Shown one piece after another: positions 1-6,906 of a DNA stretch of 6,981 nt. The position numbers were made by a program, and so were the translations under genes. The notes under the pieces were generated by a model. The model was not told the origin of the DNA and did no database searches. It saw nothing but the letters and a program-made list of their open reading frames with translations. The stretch is taken from the NCBI GenBank assembly GCA_012797915.1, contig JAAZOE010000104.1, forward strand, positions 1-6,981, read 5' to 3'. This DNA comes from Candidatus Zixiibacteriota bacterium. GTDB lineage: Bacteria > Zixibacteria > MSB-5A5 > GN15 > JAAZOE01. Positions within the stretch are counted from its first letter, which is position 1, and each line of letters starts with the position of its first letter.

Positions 1-1
1 G

Positions 2-1252
2 ACCAACTTCGTCCAGGTCCAGATTCGGACGATAGCGTTTCGCCAGGAGAATCAAGCCGAAAGCGCAGCCGCCCTGGTCCGGGCCGGCGCCTCCCTCGAC
101 AGTCTGGCCCTGGCCTCCTCGCTGGATACCTACCGGTACCGCGGCGGATTGCACAATCTCAAGCCGCTGATTGACGTCGAGGAACCGTACCGGAGCCACG
201 CCGCCGCCATGCAACCCGGCCAGATATCCCCGATCTTTCCGTATCGAGAGGCGTACGCGTTCTTCCGACTGGAACAGCGTCTTCCCGCCGACACGGCCGA
301 ATACTCCCGCTACGTGCCGGAAATCCAGTCGGTTTTTCAGGCGCGGAAACGGGACGCCGCCTGGAAGGTATTCATGCAGGAGATGGAAACCCGGTTTCCG
401 GCAACGGTCGATTCGGCCATTCTGGCTCGAATTGAAGCCGATTCCGCCCTGCTCTTCACCCCGACATTCGTCAACGACAACCCCGCGGTGGTGGTGCGGG
501 TCGACGACCGGCACACGCTGACGGAAGGAAAACTGCGAAGCACGGTGTCCCGCCAGGCCATGACCAGCGGGGATGAACGGTTCGGCCGCAGCATCGAAAA
601 GGCCCTGCGGGAGGCCACGGAAGAATTGCGCCTGCTGGCCGCGGCCGACGCCGATCGGTTCCGGGAGCGCCCGGAGGTGACCGCCCGCCATGCCGACAGC
701 CGCGACAGCGCGCTTGTCGACGCCTACCTGAAGGAAACGGTCGTCGCCAAGATCACTTTCAACCGCGAGGAATTCGCGGCATATTACGCCGAGCACCCGG
801 AGGAGTTCCGCGAACCGGCCCAAGTGAAGGTCGACCGGATCGCGGCGGCCGATTCGGCCGCGGCGTTCGAGGCCGCCCGTCGTCTGGCCGACGGCGCCGA
901 TTATGGCTACATCGCCGGGCAGTACAACATCGGGGTCAGCGACGGTACGGCGCAGGAGTGGGCTCCGCTGGCCTCGTTTCCGGATAATATCCGAAACGAT
1001 CTGGATACGCTGACCATCGGCCGGTCGACCCGGCCGTATAACACCTCGGACGGGTGGATTATTCTGCATGTCGCCGACCGCCGTCCGGGCCGGGTCAAGC
1101 CGCTGGCGGACGTGGAAATGAAAATACGCGAGGTGATGTTCCGGCGGAAGTTCGCCGAGGGACTGGATCGGGTCCTGGCGGTCTTGAAACAAGAATCAAC
1201 CATCACCCGGAATGAAGCGGAGATCGACCGGTATTTCGGATCGAATAAATGA
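2..1252 (+). CDS. SurA/PpiC-like protein with two parvulin-type domains (5' end outside the window)
   Basis: The frame is open from base 2 to the TGA at 1250-1252, giving the last 416 residues; the true start lies upstream. A TTG at 149 is internal, because the coding pattern runs straight through it. Residues about 4-95 look like a parvulin domain: a beta strand (VQIRTIAF), a helix, a GG-L turn near residues 48-52, then 'MQPGQISPIF' and 'AYAFFRLE', the usual GEIS...GYHI ending. Residues about 150-270 are helical, as in SurA-type chaperones. Residues about 273-360 form a second, more divergent parvulin-like domain (QVKVDRIAA ... DGWIILHVADRR), followed by a helical tail. Both domains lack the histidine usual in the first strand (RTIA and DRIA instead of RHIL), so chaperone activity is more likely than efficient prolyl isomerisation. 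It should act in the periplasm, though no export signal is visible here. It overlaps or abuts the cytochrome gene downstream. The fold assignment is fairly secure; the client is unknown. Confidence 0.8.
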   Translation, partial: TNFVQVQIRTIAFRQENQAESAAALVRAGASLDSLALASSLDTYRYRGGLHNLKPLIDVEEPYRSHAAAMQPGQISPIFPYREAYAFFRLEQRLPADTAEYSRYVPEIQSVFQARKRDAAWKVFMQEMETRFPATVDSAILARIEADSALLFTPTFVNDNPAVVVRVDDRHTLTEGKLRSTVSRQAMTSGDERFGRSIEKALREATEELRLLAAADADRFRERPEVTARHADSRDSALVDAYLKETVVAKITFNREEFAAYYAEHPEEFREPAQVKVDRIAAADSAAAFEAARRLADGADYGYIAGQYNIGVSDGTAQEWAPLASFPDNIRNDLDTLTIGRSTRPYNTSDGWIILHVADRRPGRVKPLADVEMKIREVMFRRKFAEGLDRVLAVLKQESTITRNEAEIDRYFGSNK

Positions 1253-1293
1253 TCGGGCGGCAAGCGTCCGGTGAATTATCGGAGCAGTCCATG
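1249..1293 (+). promoter_or_regulatory. Stop-start junction and alternative starts of the 26-haem cytochrome
   Basis: The parvulin-like gene stops at TGA 1250-1252. ATG 1249-1251 overlaps that stop as ATGA, the arrangement typical of translational coupling, but only a weak GGA lies upstream. ATG 1291-1293 is in the same frame and has GGAG at 1281-1284. The other two complete genes of the window use AGGAGG or GGAGG sites, which favours 1291. Either start keeps the full hydrophobic export segment, so function is not affected. Confidence 0.55.
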
Positions 1294-3297
1294 GTCACAC
1301 GGAGAGAGACAGGGAGATCGGGCGGGCAGCGCATTCTCGCGGCGGCGGTCATCGTCGGGGTGATGGTCGTTGCCGTCATCCAGCTGACGGCACCCGACGG
1401 CGCCGCCCAGGTCAAGCGCGGCAAGCGGTTCGCGACCTCCGGCAATTGCCTGAGCTGTCATGAATCGTCGAAGTTCCCCGGCCAGGTCAAACACGCGCCG
1501 TTCGAGGAAAAAGACTGCCTGTCGTGCCATAAGCCGCATGGCATGGTCGGCATGCTGCGGCTCAAGGAAGACGGCGCGGCCCTCTGTTACCTTTGTCACG
1601 ACAAACCGGGGTTGGGGCTGGAACGGCCGGTAGTGCATCAACCGGCCGCCAAGGGCCAGTGCACAGTCTGTCATAATCCGCACGCCGGGCAGGACCAGGG
1701 GATACTGGCCAAACCGATGCCGGAGCTTTGTTTCACCTGTCATGACCGGACCGAGTTCGACCGCCAGCATCGACATAAACCGCTGGACAAAGGATGCTTT
1801 GCCTGCCATGAGACGCATGGCGGCGATCATCCCGGCCTGCTAGTCAAGGACCGCAACGATCTCTGCCGGGATTGCCATGCGCCGGATGAGGCCGCCTTTG
1901 TCAAAGCCCATAGCGGGTATCCCGTCCAGGAGGCTGCATGCACGATGTGTCACTCGGCGCATACCTCGGACAAACCGAATCTATTGACCGTTTCGGTCCA
2001 TGCTCCGGTGGAAGGTCTGCAATGCGACGGCTGTCACCAACCACCGGGAAGCGAGAAGCCGTTCGCGCTAACGGCCGAGGGCGGCGCCCTCTGCCTGACC
2101 TGCCATGAAATAGACACCGACGACGGTCATCCGCCGGTGGTCGAGGGACAGTGTCTGACCTGCCACGACCCGCACGGCTCCGGGCGGAAGATGCTCCTGG
2201 CGAAACCGGCCAATGTACTTTGTCTGGAATGCCACGATGATGTGGCCGGGCAGACGGCCAAAAGCTCCAGCCATGCTCCGGCCAAACAAGACTGCACCCT
2301 TTGCCACAGCGGCCACGGCAAGCTGAAAACCAAACTGATCGCCAAGGATATCAATACGCTTTGCCTGGACTGCCACCCAACGGTTAAAAAATCCCTGGCG
2401 ACGGCGAACACCCATCCGCCGGCGGTCGATGGCTCCTGTCTGGATTGCCACACGCCGCATGGATCGTCGTTTGACCGTCTGACCAAAACCAACCGCCTCG
2501 ATTTGTGCGGGGAGTGCCACGACCAAACGAAGCGTTGGATGGTGCAAAAGGATATTCATGCCCCGATCAAGGCCGGGCAGTGCAGCGAATGCCACGACGC
2601 CCACGGATCACCACAAGCCGGACTGCTCCGCGGCGCCCCCAACGCCCTCTGTCTCACCTGCCATAAAGCCCTGGTCGAGGGAGGCGAGGGGATGATCAAC
2701 CACGCGCCGTTTGAGGGACAATCGTGCGACGCCTGTCACACGCCTCATGCGTCCGATCATAAGGGACTTCTTTCCGGGCCGATGAACGAGGTCTGCGGGG
2801 CCTGCCATGAGAGCATCGGCGGCGATACCGCCGCCGTCAGCCGGCATCAGCCGGTCCTGGACGGCAATTGTACGGGATGCCATCAGCCCCATCGCTCGGC
2901 GATGGCGGGCCTGCTGCTGGACAAGCCGAATCCGCTCTGCCTCTCATGCCATGACGAGATCAAGCAGGCGATGGCTTCCGGGACGGTCCATGCGCCGCTG
3001 ACCGACGGCGACTGCCTGGCCTGTCATGCGCCGCACAGCAGTCGGTTCACCACGCTGCTGACCGCAGATGTTCCGGGGCAGTGCCTCACCTGCCATGACG
3101 GCGATGAGTCAGCCTTCAAAGCCAAGCATCTGCAATTGAGCGGCAGTCAGATCGATTGCCGGAAATGTCACGACCCGCACGCCGCCAAGGACGCCGGAAT
3201 GACCCTCCCGGTGGCTCATGATCCGTTCACCGGTGGGGCCTGCGACGCGTGCCATGAAACTGCACCCGAACCGCTCCGGCAGGAGGGAAAGCGATGA
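1291..3297 (+). CDS. Exported multiheme c-type cytochrome with 26 CXXCH motifs (doubled-CXXCH family)
   Basis: This is a probable periplasmic or surface electron-transfer protein. I count 26 CXXCH motifs and no cysteine outside them, so every cysteine appears committed to covalent haem attachment. Most motifs come in pairs: an 'H-A-P ... G-x-C-x-x-C-H-x-P-H-G' site followed 23 residues later by 'L-C-x-x-C-H', the pattern of the doubled-CXXCH family. Start choice: ATG 1291 has GGAG at 1281-1284 with a 6-base spacer. The in-frame ATG at 1249 overlaps the upstream stop (ATGA) but has no good ribosome site and would add 14 residues before the signal peptide. From 1291 the N-terminus is a basic segment, a hydrophobic stretch (ILAAAVIVGVMVVAVIQL), then TAPDGAAQ, a possible cleavage region; an uncleaved anchor is also possible. 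There is no lipobox. The protein is 668 residues (682 from 1249). Haem 9 has CHQPPG where most sites have CHxPHG. The gene ends by overlapping the next cytochrome gene by 4 bases. Redox partners and exact location cannot be read from sequence. Confidence 0.93.
   Translation: MVTRRETGRSGGQRILAAAVIVGVMVVAVIQLTAPDGAAQVKRGKRFATSGNCLSCHESSKFPGQVKHAPFEEKDCLSCHKPHGMVGMLRLKEDGAALCYLCHDKPGLGLERPVVHQPAAKGQCTVCHNPHAGQDQGILAKPMPELCFTCHDRTEFDRQHRHKPLDKGCFACHETHGGDHPGLLVKDRNDLCRDCHAPDEAAFVKAHSGYPVQEAACTMCHSAHTSDKPNLLTVSVHAPVEGLQCDGCHQPPGSEKPFALTAEGGALCLTCHEIDTDDGHPPVVEGQCLTCHDPHGSGRKMLLAKPANVLCLECHDDVAGQTAKSSSHAPAKQDCTLCHSGHGKLKTKLIAKDINTLCLDCHPTVKKSLATANTHPPAVDGSCLDCHTPHGSSFDRLTKTNRLDLCGECHDQTKRWMVQKDIHAPIKAGQCSECHDAHGSPQAGLLRGAPNALCLTCHKALVEGGEGMINHAPFEGQSCDACHTPHASDHKGLLSGPMNEVCGACHESIGGDTAAVSRHQPVLDGNCTGCHQPHRSAMAGLLLDKPNPLCLSCHDEIKQAMASGTVHAPLTDGDCLACHAPHSSRFTTLLTADVPGQCLTCHDGDESAFKAKHLQLSGSQIDCRKCHDPHAAKDAGMTLPVAHDPFTGGACDACHETAPEPLRQEGKR
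1447..2037 (+). repeat. Nonahaem block 1 of the 26-haem cytochrome (haems 1-9)
   Basis: Nine CXXCH motifs whose first cysteines are spaced 23, 23, 25, 23, 22, 23, 25 and 28 residues apart. The order of site types is B-A-B-A-B-A-B-A-A', where A sites follow an HxP segment and are normally followed by a second His (CHxPHG), B sites are the simpler LCxxCH type, and A' lacks that second His. The last 58 residues (1864-2037) form a cap seen twice more in the window. This is a protein-level repeat; I see no long exact DNA repeat. Confidence 0.75.
2092..2595 (+). repeat. Central eight-haem array of the 26-haem cytochrome (haems 10-17)
   Basis: Eight CXXCH motifs in strict B-A alternation, with spacings 20, 23, 25, 22, 25, 23 and 25 residues, then 23 to the next block. 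There is no cap module here, so it reads as four plain two-haem units linking two capped blocks. Three of the four A sites keep the typical second His plus Gly with a variable middle residue (DPHG, SGHG, TPHG), and the fourth is DAHG. Confidence 0.7.
2650..3255 (+). repeat. Nonahaem block 2 of the 26-haem cytochrome (haems 18-26)
   Basis: Nine CXXCH motifs spaced 25, 23, 25, 23, 25, 23, 25 and 28 residues apart, in the order B-A-B-A-B-A-B-A-A'. This nearly equals the spacing in the first nine haems of the downstream cytochrome (25, 23, 25, 23, 25, 23, 24, 28). It ends in a 58-residue cap (3082-3255) containing ESAFKAKH, DPHAAKDAG and HDPFTGGACDACH. The protein ends soon after, with a short charged tail. 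Confidence 0.75.
3281..3297 (+). promoter_or_regulatory. Shine-Dalgarno and ATGA overlap joining the two cytochrome genes
   Basis: AGGAGG at 3281-3286 lies 7 bases before ATG 3294. That ATG overlaps the upstream TGA (3295-3297) by 4 bases. A second ATG follows directly at 3297. The strong site inside the end of the upstream gene, plus the overlap, supports translational coupling and co-expression of the two cytochromes. Confidence 0.85.
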
Positions 3298-4511
3298 TGC
3301 GGCGGATATTCCTTTCGATGGCGGCGGCGATACTGCTGGCCGCCGGCATCCGGGCGGCGGTGGTCGAAGTGAAAGAACCGGCCGCCTGTTACTCCTGCCA
3401 CAGCGACATCGAAAACCTGGCGGCCAAGAAATTCCGCCATACGGCCTTCGTCAGCGGCAAATGCTCTTCCTGTCATAATCCCCACGCCAGCCGCCATGCC
3501 GGGTTGCTCAATGACGGCCTTAAAGGGCTCTGTTTGTCCTGTCATGAAACCATCGCCGGCGAGATGGCGCAAACGTCGGCGCATCAGCCCGCCATGGCGG
3601 GTGATTGTTCGGCCTGTCACGACCCGCACGCCGCCGACGTCCGCAACCAGTTGAAACAGAAGACGCCGGCCCTCTGCCAGTCCTGTCATCCCACCGTCGC
3701 CGCCTGGCTGGGTCGTCGTTTTGTCCATCAACCGGTCGCCGAAGGTAACTGCGCGGCCTGCCATGCCGCTCATGGATCGACGCAGGAGCGACTGCTCGGC
3801 GCGGCCGTGCCGGGACTCTGTTTCGGATGCCACAAACCGGGCGCCGCCCTAGCGGCGGCCCACAAGGGTTTCGACATGGGTAAGGCTGACTGCACCACCT
3901 GCCATGATCCGCACGCCTCGACGATGGCCTCTCTGTTGATGCCCAACCAGCATGCCCCGTTCAAAGGGGGCAATTGCGGCACCTGTCATGCCACCGGGGC
4001 GGGGGCCGGGATGGCCCTGACCGCCGATGTCATGACGCTCTGCGGCAAATGCCATCAGACGGTCCTCAAACAAGCCTCGGCCGCCCATAACCACAACCTG
4101 GACGACCCGCGTTCCTGCCTGAACTGCCACAATGCCCATGCGGCCTCGGCCTCGTCGCTTCTGGTGGGCGAGCAGAAAGACCTCTGCTTCCGCTGTCATT
4201 TCAAAGGTGAGGCGTACAAAGGGAAAAAAGAAACCTACCTGACGCACGACGGCATGGAATGTTCAAATTGTCACACCGTCCACGGGTCGGACAACGCCCA
4301 ATACCTGACCACCACGGGCCTCGAACTGTGCACCGGATGCCATGCCGACGCCCATAAAGGCTCCCATCCGGTCGGGGCGGGGATCATCGACCCCCGTACC
4401 AAGACGGACATGACCTGTCTGGCCTGCCATACACTGCACGGTGCGGAGTTCAAACCGTATCTGCCGTTGAATCCCTCGCAGGAACTCTGCCTGCAGTGCC
4501 ACCGCAAGTGA
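3294..4511 (+). CDS. Exported multiheme c-type cytochrome with 16 CXXCH motifs (doubled-CXXCH family)
   Basis: A 405-residue probable periplasmic electron carrier. The N-terminus MMRRIF plus a hydrophobic run (LSMAAAILLAAGIRAA) is a typical Sec signal peptide with likely cleavage near residue 21; there is no lipobox. Sixteen CXXCH motifs use all 32 cysteines, the first at residue 32 and the last at 399. The first nine haems (3387-3989) match the nonahaem blocks of the upstream cytochrome in order and spacing. The remaining seven (4041-4502) alternate B and A sites and carry the doubled-CXXCH hallmarks CHNAHA, CHTVHG, CHTLHG and a 'GSHPVG' segment before the last pair, ending in CLQCHRK at the C-terminus. 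Haem 9 (CGTCHATG) lacks the following His that most A-type sites have. The start is fixed by AGGAGG 7 bases upstream and the 4-base overlap with the larger cytochrome, so the two probably act together as a haem wire. TGA 4509-4511 ends the operon as seen here. Partners are not known from the sequence. Confidence 0.94.
   Translation: MMRRIFLSMAAAILLAAGIRAAVVEVKEPAACYSCHSDIENLAAKKFRHTAFVSGKCSSCHNPHASRHAGLLNDGLKGLCLSCHETIAGEMAQTSAHQPAMAGDCSACHDPHAADVRNQLKQKTPALCQSCHPTVAAWLGRRFVHQPVAEGNCAACHAAHGSTQERLLGAAVPGLCFGCHKPGAALAAAHKGFDMGKADCTTCHDPHASTMASLLMPNQHAPFKGGNCGTCHATGAGAGMALTADVMTLCGKCHQTVLKQASAAHNHNLDDPRSCLNCHNAHAASASSLLVGEQKDLCFRCHFKGEAYKGKKETYLTHDGMECSNCHTVHGSDNAQYLTTTGLELCTGCHADAHKGSHPVGAGIIDPRTKTDMTCLACHTLHGAEFKPYLPLNPSQELCLQCHRK
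3387..3989 (+). repeat. Nonahaem block of the 16-haem cytochrome (haems 1-9)
   Basis: Nine CXXCH motifs spaced 25, 23, 25, 23, 25, 23, 24 and 28 residues apart, in the same B-A-B-A-B-A-B-A-A' order as both blocks of the neighbouring protein. The last 57 residues (3819-3989) are the cap: CFGCH, then AALAAAHKG, CTTCHDPHA, and HAPFKGGNCGTCH. The match suggests the two genes share ancestry by duplication of a roughly 200-residue unit. Confidence 0.75.
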
Positions 4512-4524
4512 CCGATGATCGACC

Positions 4525-4551
4525 TCGGCCCGGCCCGAATGGCCGGGCCGA
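4525..4551 (+). terminator. GC-rich hairpin after the cytochrome operon (possible terminator or 3'-end stabiliser)
   Basis: An 11-base-pair perfect inverted repeat (4525-4535 with 4541-4551, stem CGGCCCGGCC plus a T-A pair) around a 5-base loop CGAAT. It starts 13 bases after the stop of the 16-haem cytochrome. No T-run follows (ACTCTCC), so it is not a classic intrinsic terminator. It could still pause polymerase, protect the mRNA 3' end, or work with Rho. Confidence 0.55.
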
Positions 4552-4598
4552 CTCTCCGGAGTAATCCCGTTACCCATACCCCCTCCCCTATTGACCGA

Positions 4599-4627
4599 TT
4601 GACAAAATCGCCATCTCTAGGTATGTT
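4599..4627 (+). promoter_or_regulatory. Predicted sigma70-type promoter for the C25 peptidase gene
   Basis: A consensus -35 box TTGACA (4599-4604), a 17-base spacer and a -10-like TATGTT (4622-4627, four of six consensus bases). The area is AT-richer than its surroundings. A start site near 4634 would give a leader of about 107 nt. A second TTGAC lies 8 bases upstream (4591), but its matching -10 (TCTCTA) is poor. Confidence 0.5.
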
Positions 4628-4740
4628 TCATTGAATACCTGCAGACGGCGGACTTCCCGGGCAGACGATGGTTTCGTCGTCCCGTCATCTCCATCGCGGT
4701 TCGCCTCGCCCGCCCGCCGGACATTTCTTGGGAGGGTTGT
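4628..4740 (+). promoter_or_regulatory. Leader and ribosome-binding site of the C25 peptidase gene
   Basis: GGAGG at 4731-4735 lies 5 bases before ATG 4741, which fixes the start. Upstream in the leader is a small hairpin (GACGA 4664-4668 with TCGTC 4674-4678, 5-base loop) and a C-rich stretch around 4700-4720. I recognise no riboswitch or known leader motif. Confidence 0.6.
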
Positions 4741-6906
4741 ATGTCGAAAATACCGATATCCGGAACTCCGGTCCGTATCCTTGCCGGAATGACGCTACTG
4801 TGTGCCGTGGCGGCCCTAGCGGCGGGGAATATCCATGCGCAAGCATCGCCGCCGACCGACCATGCCGAGAAGCCATGGAAAGACTATCCCCGCGGTGTCG
4901 AGGTGACCCGCTGGCCGGAGCAGTCACCGATTCGCCCGATCACCTATGCGGAATGGAAGGCCAAACAACCGGCGGTGGAGCCGTTTCGGACAATCCTGGT
5001 GGAAAAGCGGGTTCCTGATATTCGGCTCAAGTCCGACGGCGATGTCGGGATCATCATCAACGCCGTTCTCTACTCTCAGATTCAGGCTGCTTTGGGCCAG
5101 TATCTCAGCGATTTGGCCGTCGACGGTTACACCCCCGCGGTGTATACCGTCAGCGGCGGCACGGCCCCCGAGCTCCGGTCCTTCCTGCGCGATCTGCATG
5201 AGGACGGGATGGATGGGGCCGTTCTGATCGGCGATTTGCCGACGGCTTGGTTCGAAACGGTATGTTGGGACCCGCCCGAAGACGAACAATTCCCGTGCGA
5301 CCTGTATTACATGGACCTCGACGGCACCTGGACCGACAACGATTCCGATGGTTTGTACGATCTGCACCGGGACGAAATCAATCCGGAGATTTGGTTTGGG
5401 CGTTTGACCGCCTCGCCTCTGACCATGACCGGCAAGACCGAAGCCGAACTCCTGCAGCATTACTTCTTCAAGAATCATTTGTATCGCACCGGCAGTCTGC
5501 CGGTCAATGACCAGGCCCTGGTGTATGTCGATGACGATTGGTCTGAAGGGAGCTGGTGGGAAAGCGAAATCGTCGGGGCCGTCTATCCCGACCGGCTACT
5601 GGTGGCGGACGATACGGTAACGGTAGCGGCGGATTATGCGGCCAGATTAACGCAATACTATGAACTGATTGAGATCTGGGTCCATTCGGATCCCATGACG
5701 CACCATTTCAAAATTCCGCCCGGTGTCTGGCACACCACCCTGGGGGTCGGCGAGATGGTGAGCATCGATCCCCCTGGAGTTTTTTATAATCTCTTCGCCT
5801 GTTCCAATGCCCGGTACGTGGAGGATAATTACATGGCCGGGTGGTATATCTTCCATCCTTCGGGCGGCTTGGCGGCAGTCGGCAGTACCAAAACCGGCTC
5901 GATGCTCTTTTTCGATTACTTCATGAATCCCATCGCCTCCGGACGGACCTACGGCGAAGCGTTTCTCGATTGGGTTGCCTTCATCACCTCCGACGGGGTG
6001 GAAGATTGGGAAAAGTGCTGGTTCTACGGCATGAGTTTCTGCGGCGACCCGACACTCCTGCCACACCTTTCGTCCTGTCCCCGAATCATCGCTCATGGTG
6101 AAACGGATACCGAATACGGCGATGGCGACGGATTCTATGAACCGGGGGAAACGGTGGCATTTACCGTCACGGTGACCAACAACGGCGCCAAACCGGCCCG
6201 GGATGTCTCGGTGACCTTGTCGACCGATGACGGGTCGCTGGTCATTTCCCAGAGAGAAATTATATTCGGGGATATCGCCAAGGGCGTTACGATGACCAAT
6301 ACTTCTTCGCCGTTCCTGGTGACAATCCCGACCGAATATACGGGCCGGACCGATTCCTTCTTCCTCGATCTGCGGTGGAACGACGGGGCCGGGAAGGACC
6401 AGGTGGCTTTCACCCTGCCGATCGGCAATATCCCGATCCTGCTGGTTGACGATGATAACGGCGGCAACCGGGAGAAGTTCTACACCGAATACCTGGACAA
6501 ACAGCGGATTCCCTGCACCCATTGGGTCTGCCCCCCGGTGCCAACCACCTCCGACCTGCAGAAATATGATATCGTCATCTGGTACACCGGCGATTACCGG
6601 GCCGAACCGTTGGATGCATCCAAAATCGACGCCATCAAGGGATACCTCGACGGCGGCGGGCAGATGCTTTTAACCGGACAGGCGATCGCCGCGCAGCTGT
6701 CTACGCTCGATCCAACGTTCCTCAGCGACTATCTCAAGGCGCAGTACCTCTCCACCAAGAATATCCCGATTCTGCCTTCCCTGCCGGGCGCGACGCTGTT
6801 TTTGCCGGAAGACACGGCCGTGATCGCCGGGTACGGCGGAGCCGGCAACCAGAGCAAGGAAGATCAGATCACGGCGACCGGCGGCGGCATCCCCGAATTG
6901 CAGTAA
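4741..6906 (+). CDS. Secreted gingipain-like (family C25) cysteine peptidase, apparently cut short by an in-frame TAA
   Basis: A 721-residue exported protein. Residues 1-35 are a signal peptide (basic Arg12, hydrophobic ILAGMTLLCAVAALAA, then IHAQA). Residues about 100-445 resemble the C25 fold: GAVLIGDLPTAWF, a Ca-site-like DNDSDG (199-204), PEIWFGRL (215-221), His315 in IWVHSD and Cys354 in NLFACSN as the likely catalytic pair, AAVGST (378-383, like the GSS segment of gingipains), and CGDPTLLP near the domain end. Residues about 446-562 look like a CARDB-type beta sandwich beginning with GDGDGFYEPGE. Residues 563 onward (PILLVDDDNGG ... DIVIWYTGD ... YLDGGGQMLLTGQ) resemble a Rossmann/GATase-like domain. 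The frame ends at TAA 6904-6906, yet the same frame goes on with coding character, so the domain is probably incomplete as translated. It has its own promoter, 229 bases after the cytochromes. It probably acts outside the cell or in the periplasm; its substrate is unknown. C25 membership is by motif recognition, not a search. Confidence 0.83.
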   Translation: MSKIPISGTPVRILAGMTLLCAVAALAAGNIHAQASPPTDHAEKPWKDYPRGVEVTRWPEQSPIRPITYAEWKAKQPAVEPFRTILVEKRVPDIRLKSDGDVGIIINAVLYSQIQAALGQYLSDLAVDGYTPAVYTVSGGTAPELRSFLRDLHEDGMDGAVLIGDLPTAWFETVCWDPPEDEQFPCDLYYMDLDGTWTDNDSDGLYDLHRDEINPEIWFGRLTASPLTMTGKTEAELLQHYFFKNHLYRTGSLPVNDQALVYVDDDWSEGSWWESEIVGAVYPDRLLVADDTVTVAADYAARLTQYYELIEIWVHSDPMTHHFKIPPGVWHTTLGVGEMVSIDPPGVFYNLFACSNARYVEDNYMAGWYIFHPSGGLAAVGSTKTGSMLFFDYFMNPIASGRTYGEAFLDWVAFITSDGVEDWEKCWFYGMSFCGDPTLLPHLSSCPRIIAHGETDTEYGDGDGFYEPGETVAFTVTVTNNGAKPARDVSVTLSTDDGSLVISQREIIFGDIAKGVTMTNTSSPFLVTIPTEYTGRTDSFFLDLRWNDGAGKDQVAFTLPIGNIPILLVDDDNGGNREKFYTEYLDKQRIPCTHWVCPPVPTTSDLQKYDIVIWYTGDYRAEPLDASKIDAIKGYLDGGGQMLLTGQAIAAQLSTLDPTFLSDYLKAQYLSTKNIPILPSLPGATLFLPEDTAVIAGYGGAGNQSKEDQITATGGGIPELQ

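Noticed and set aside
149..151. TTG as the start codon of the parvulin-like gene
   Set aside because: The frame is open from base 2 and the upstream residues complete a parvulin-type domain, so the TTG is internal and the gene begins outside the window.
1447..3255. CRISPR-like or tandem DNA repeat array, because of the regularly spaced similar bases around TGCCAT/TGTCAC
   Set aside because: The regularity comes from CXXCH codons about 69-75 bases apart; the flanking bases vary as expected of diverged protein repeats, and no identical repeat with unique spacers exists.
4525..4551. Classic Rho-independent terminator
   Set aside because: The stem is perfect but no T-run follows it, so it is listed only as a possible terminator or mRNA-stabilising hairpin.
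5647..6522. Long minus-strand open frame opposite the peptidase gene
   Set aside because: Such antisense frames are common in GC-rich genes. It has no recognisable domain, and the plus strand carries clear motifs. The same applies to minus-strand frames at 1276-1830, 2068-2604 and 3216-3833.
6904..6906. Reassigned genetic code with TAA read as an amino acid
   Set aside because: The other genes contain no in-frame TAA, and one isolated case is better explained by mutation, sequencing error or read-through. The window holds too few genes to test it.
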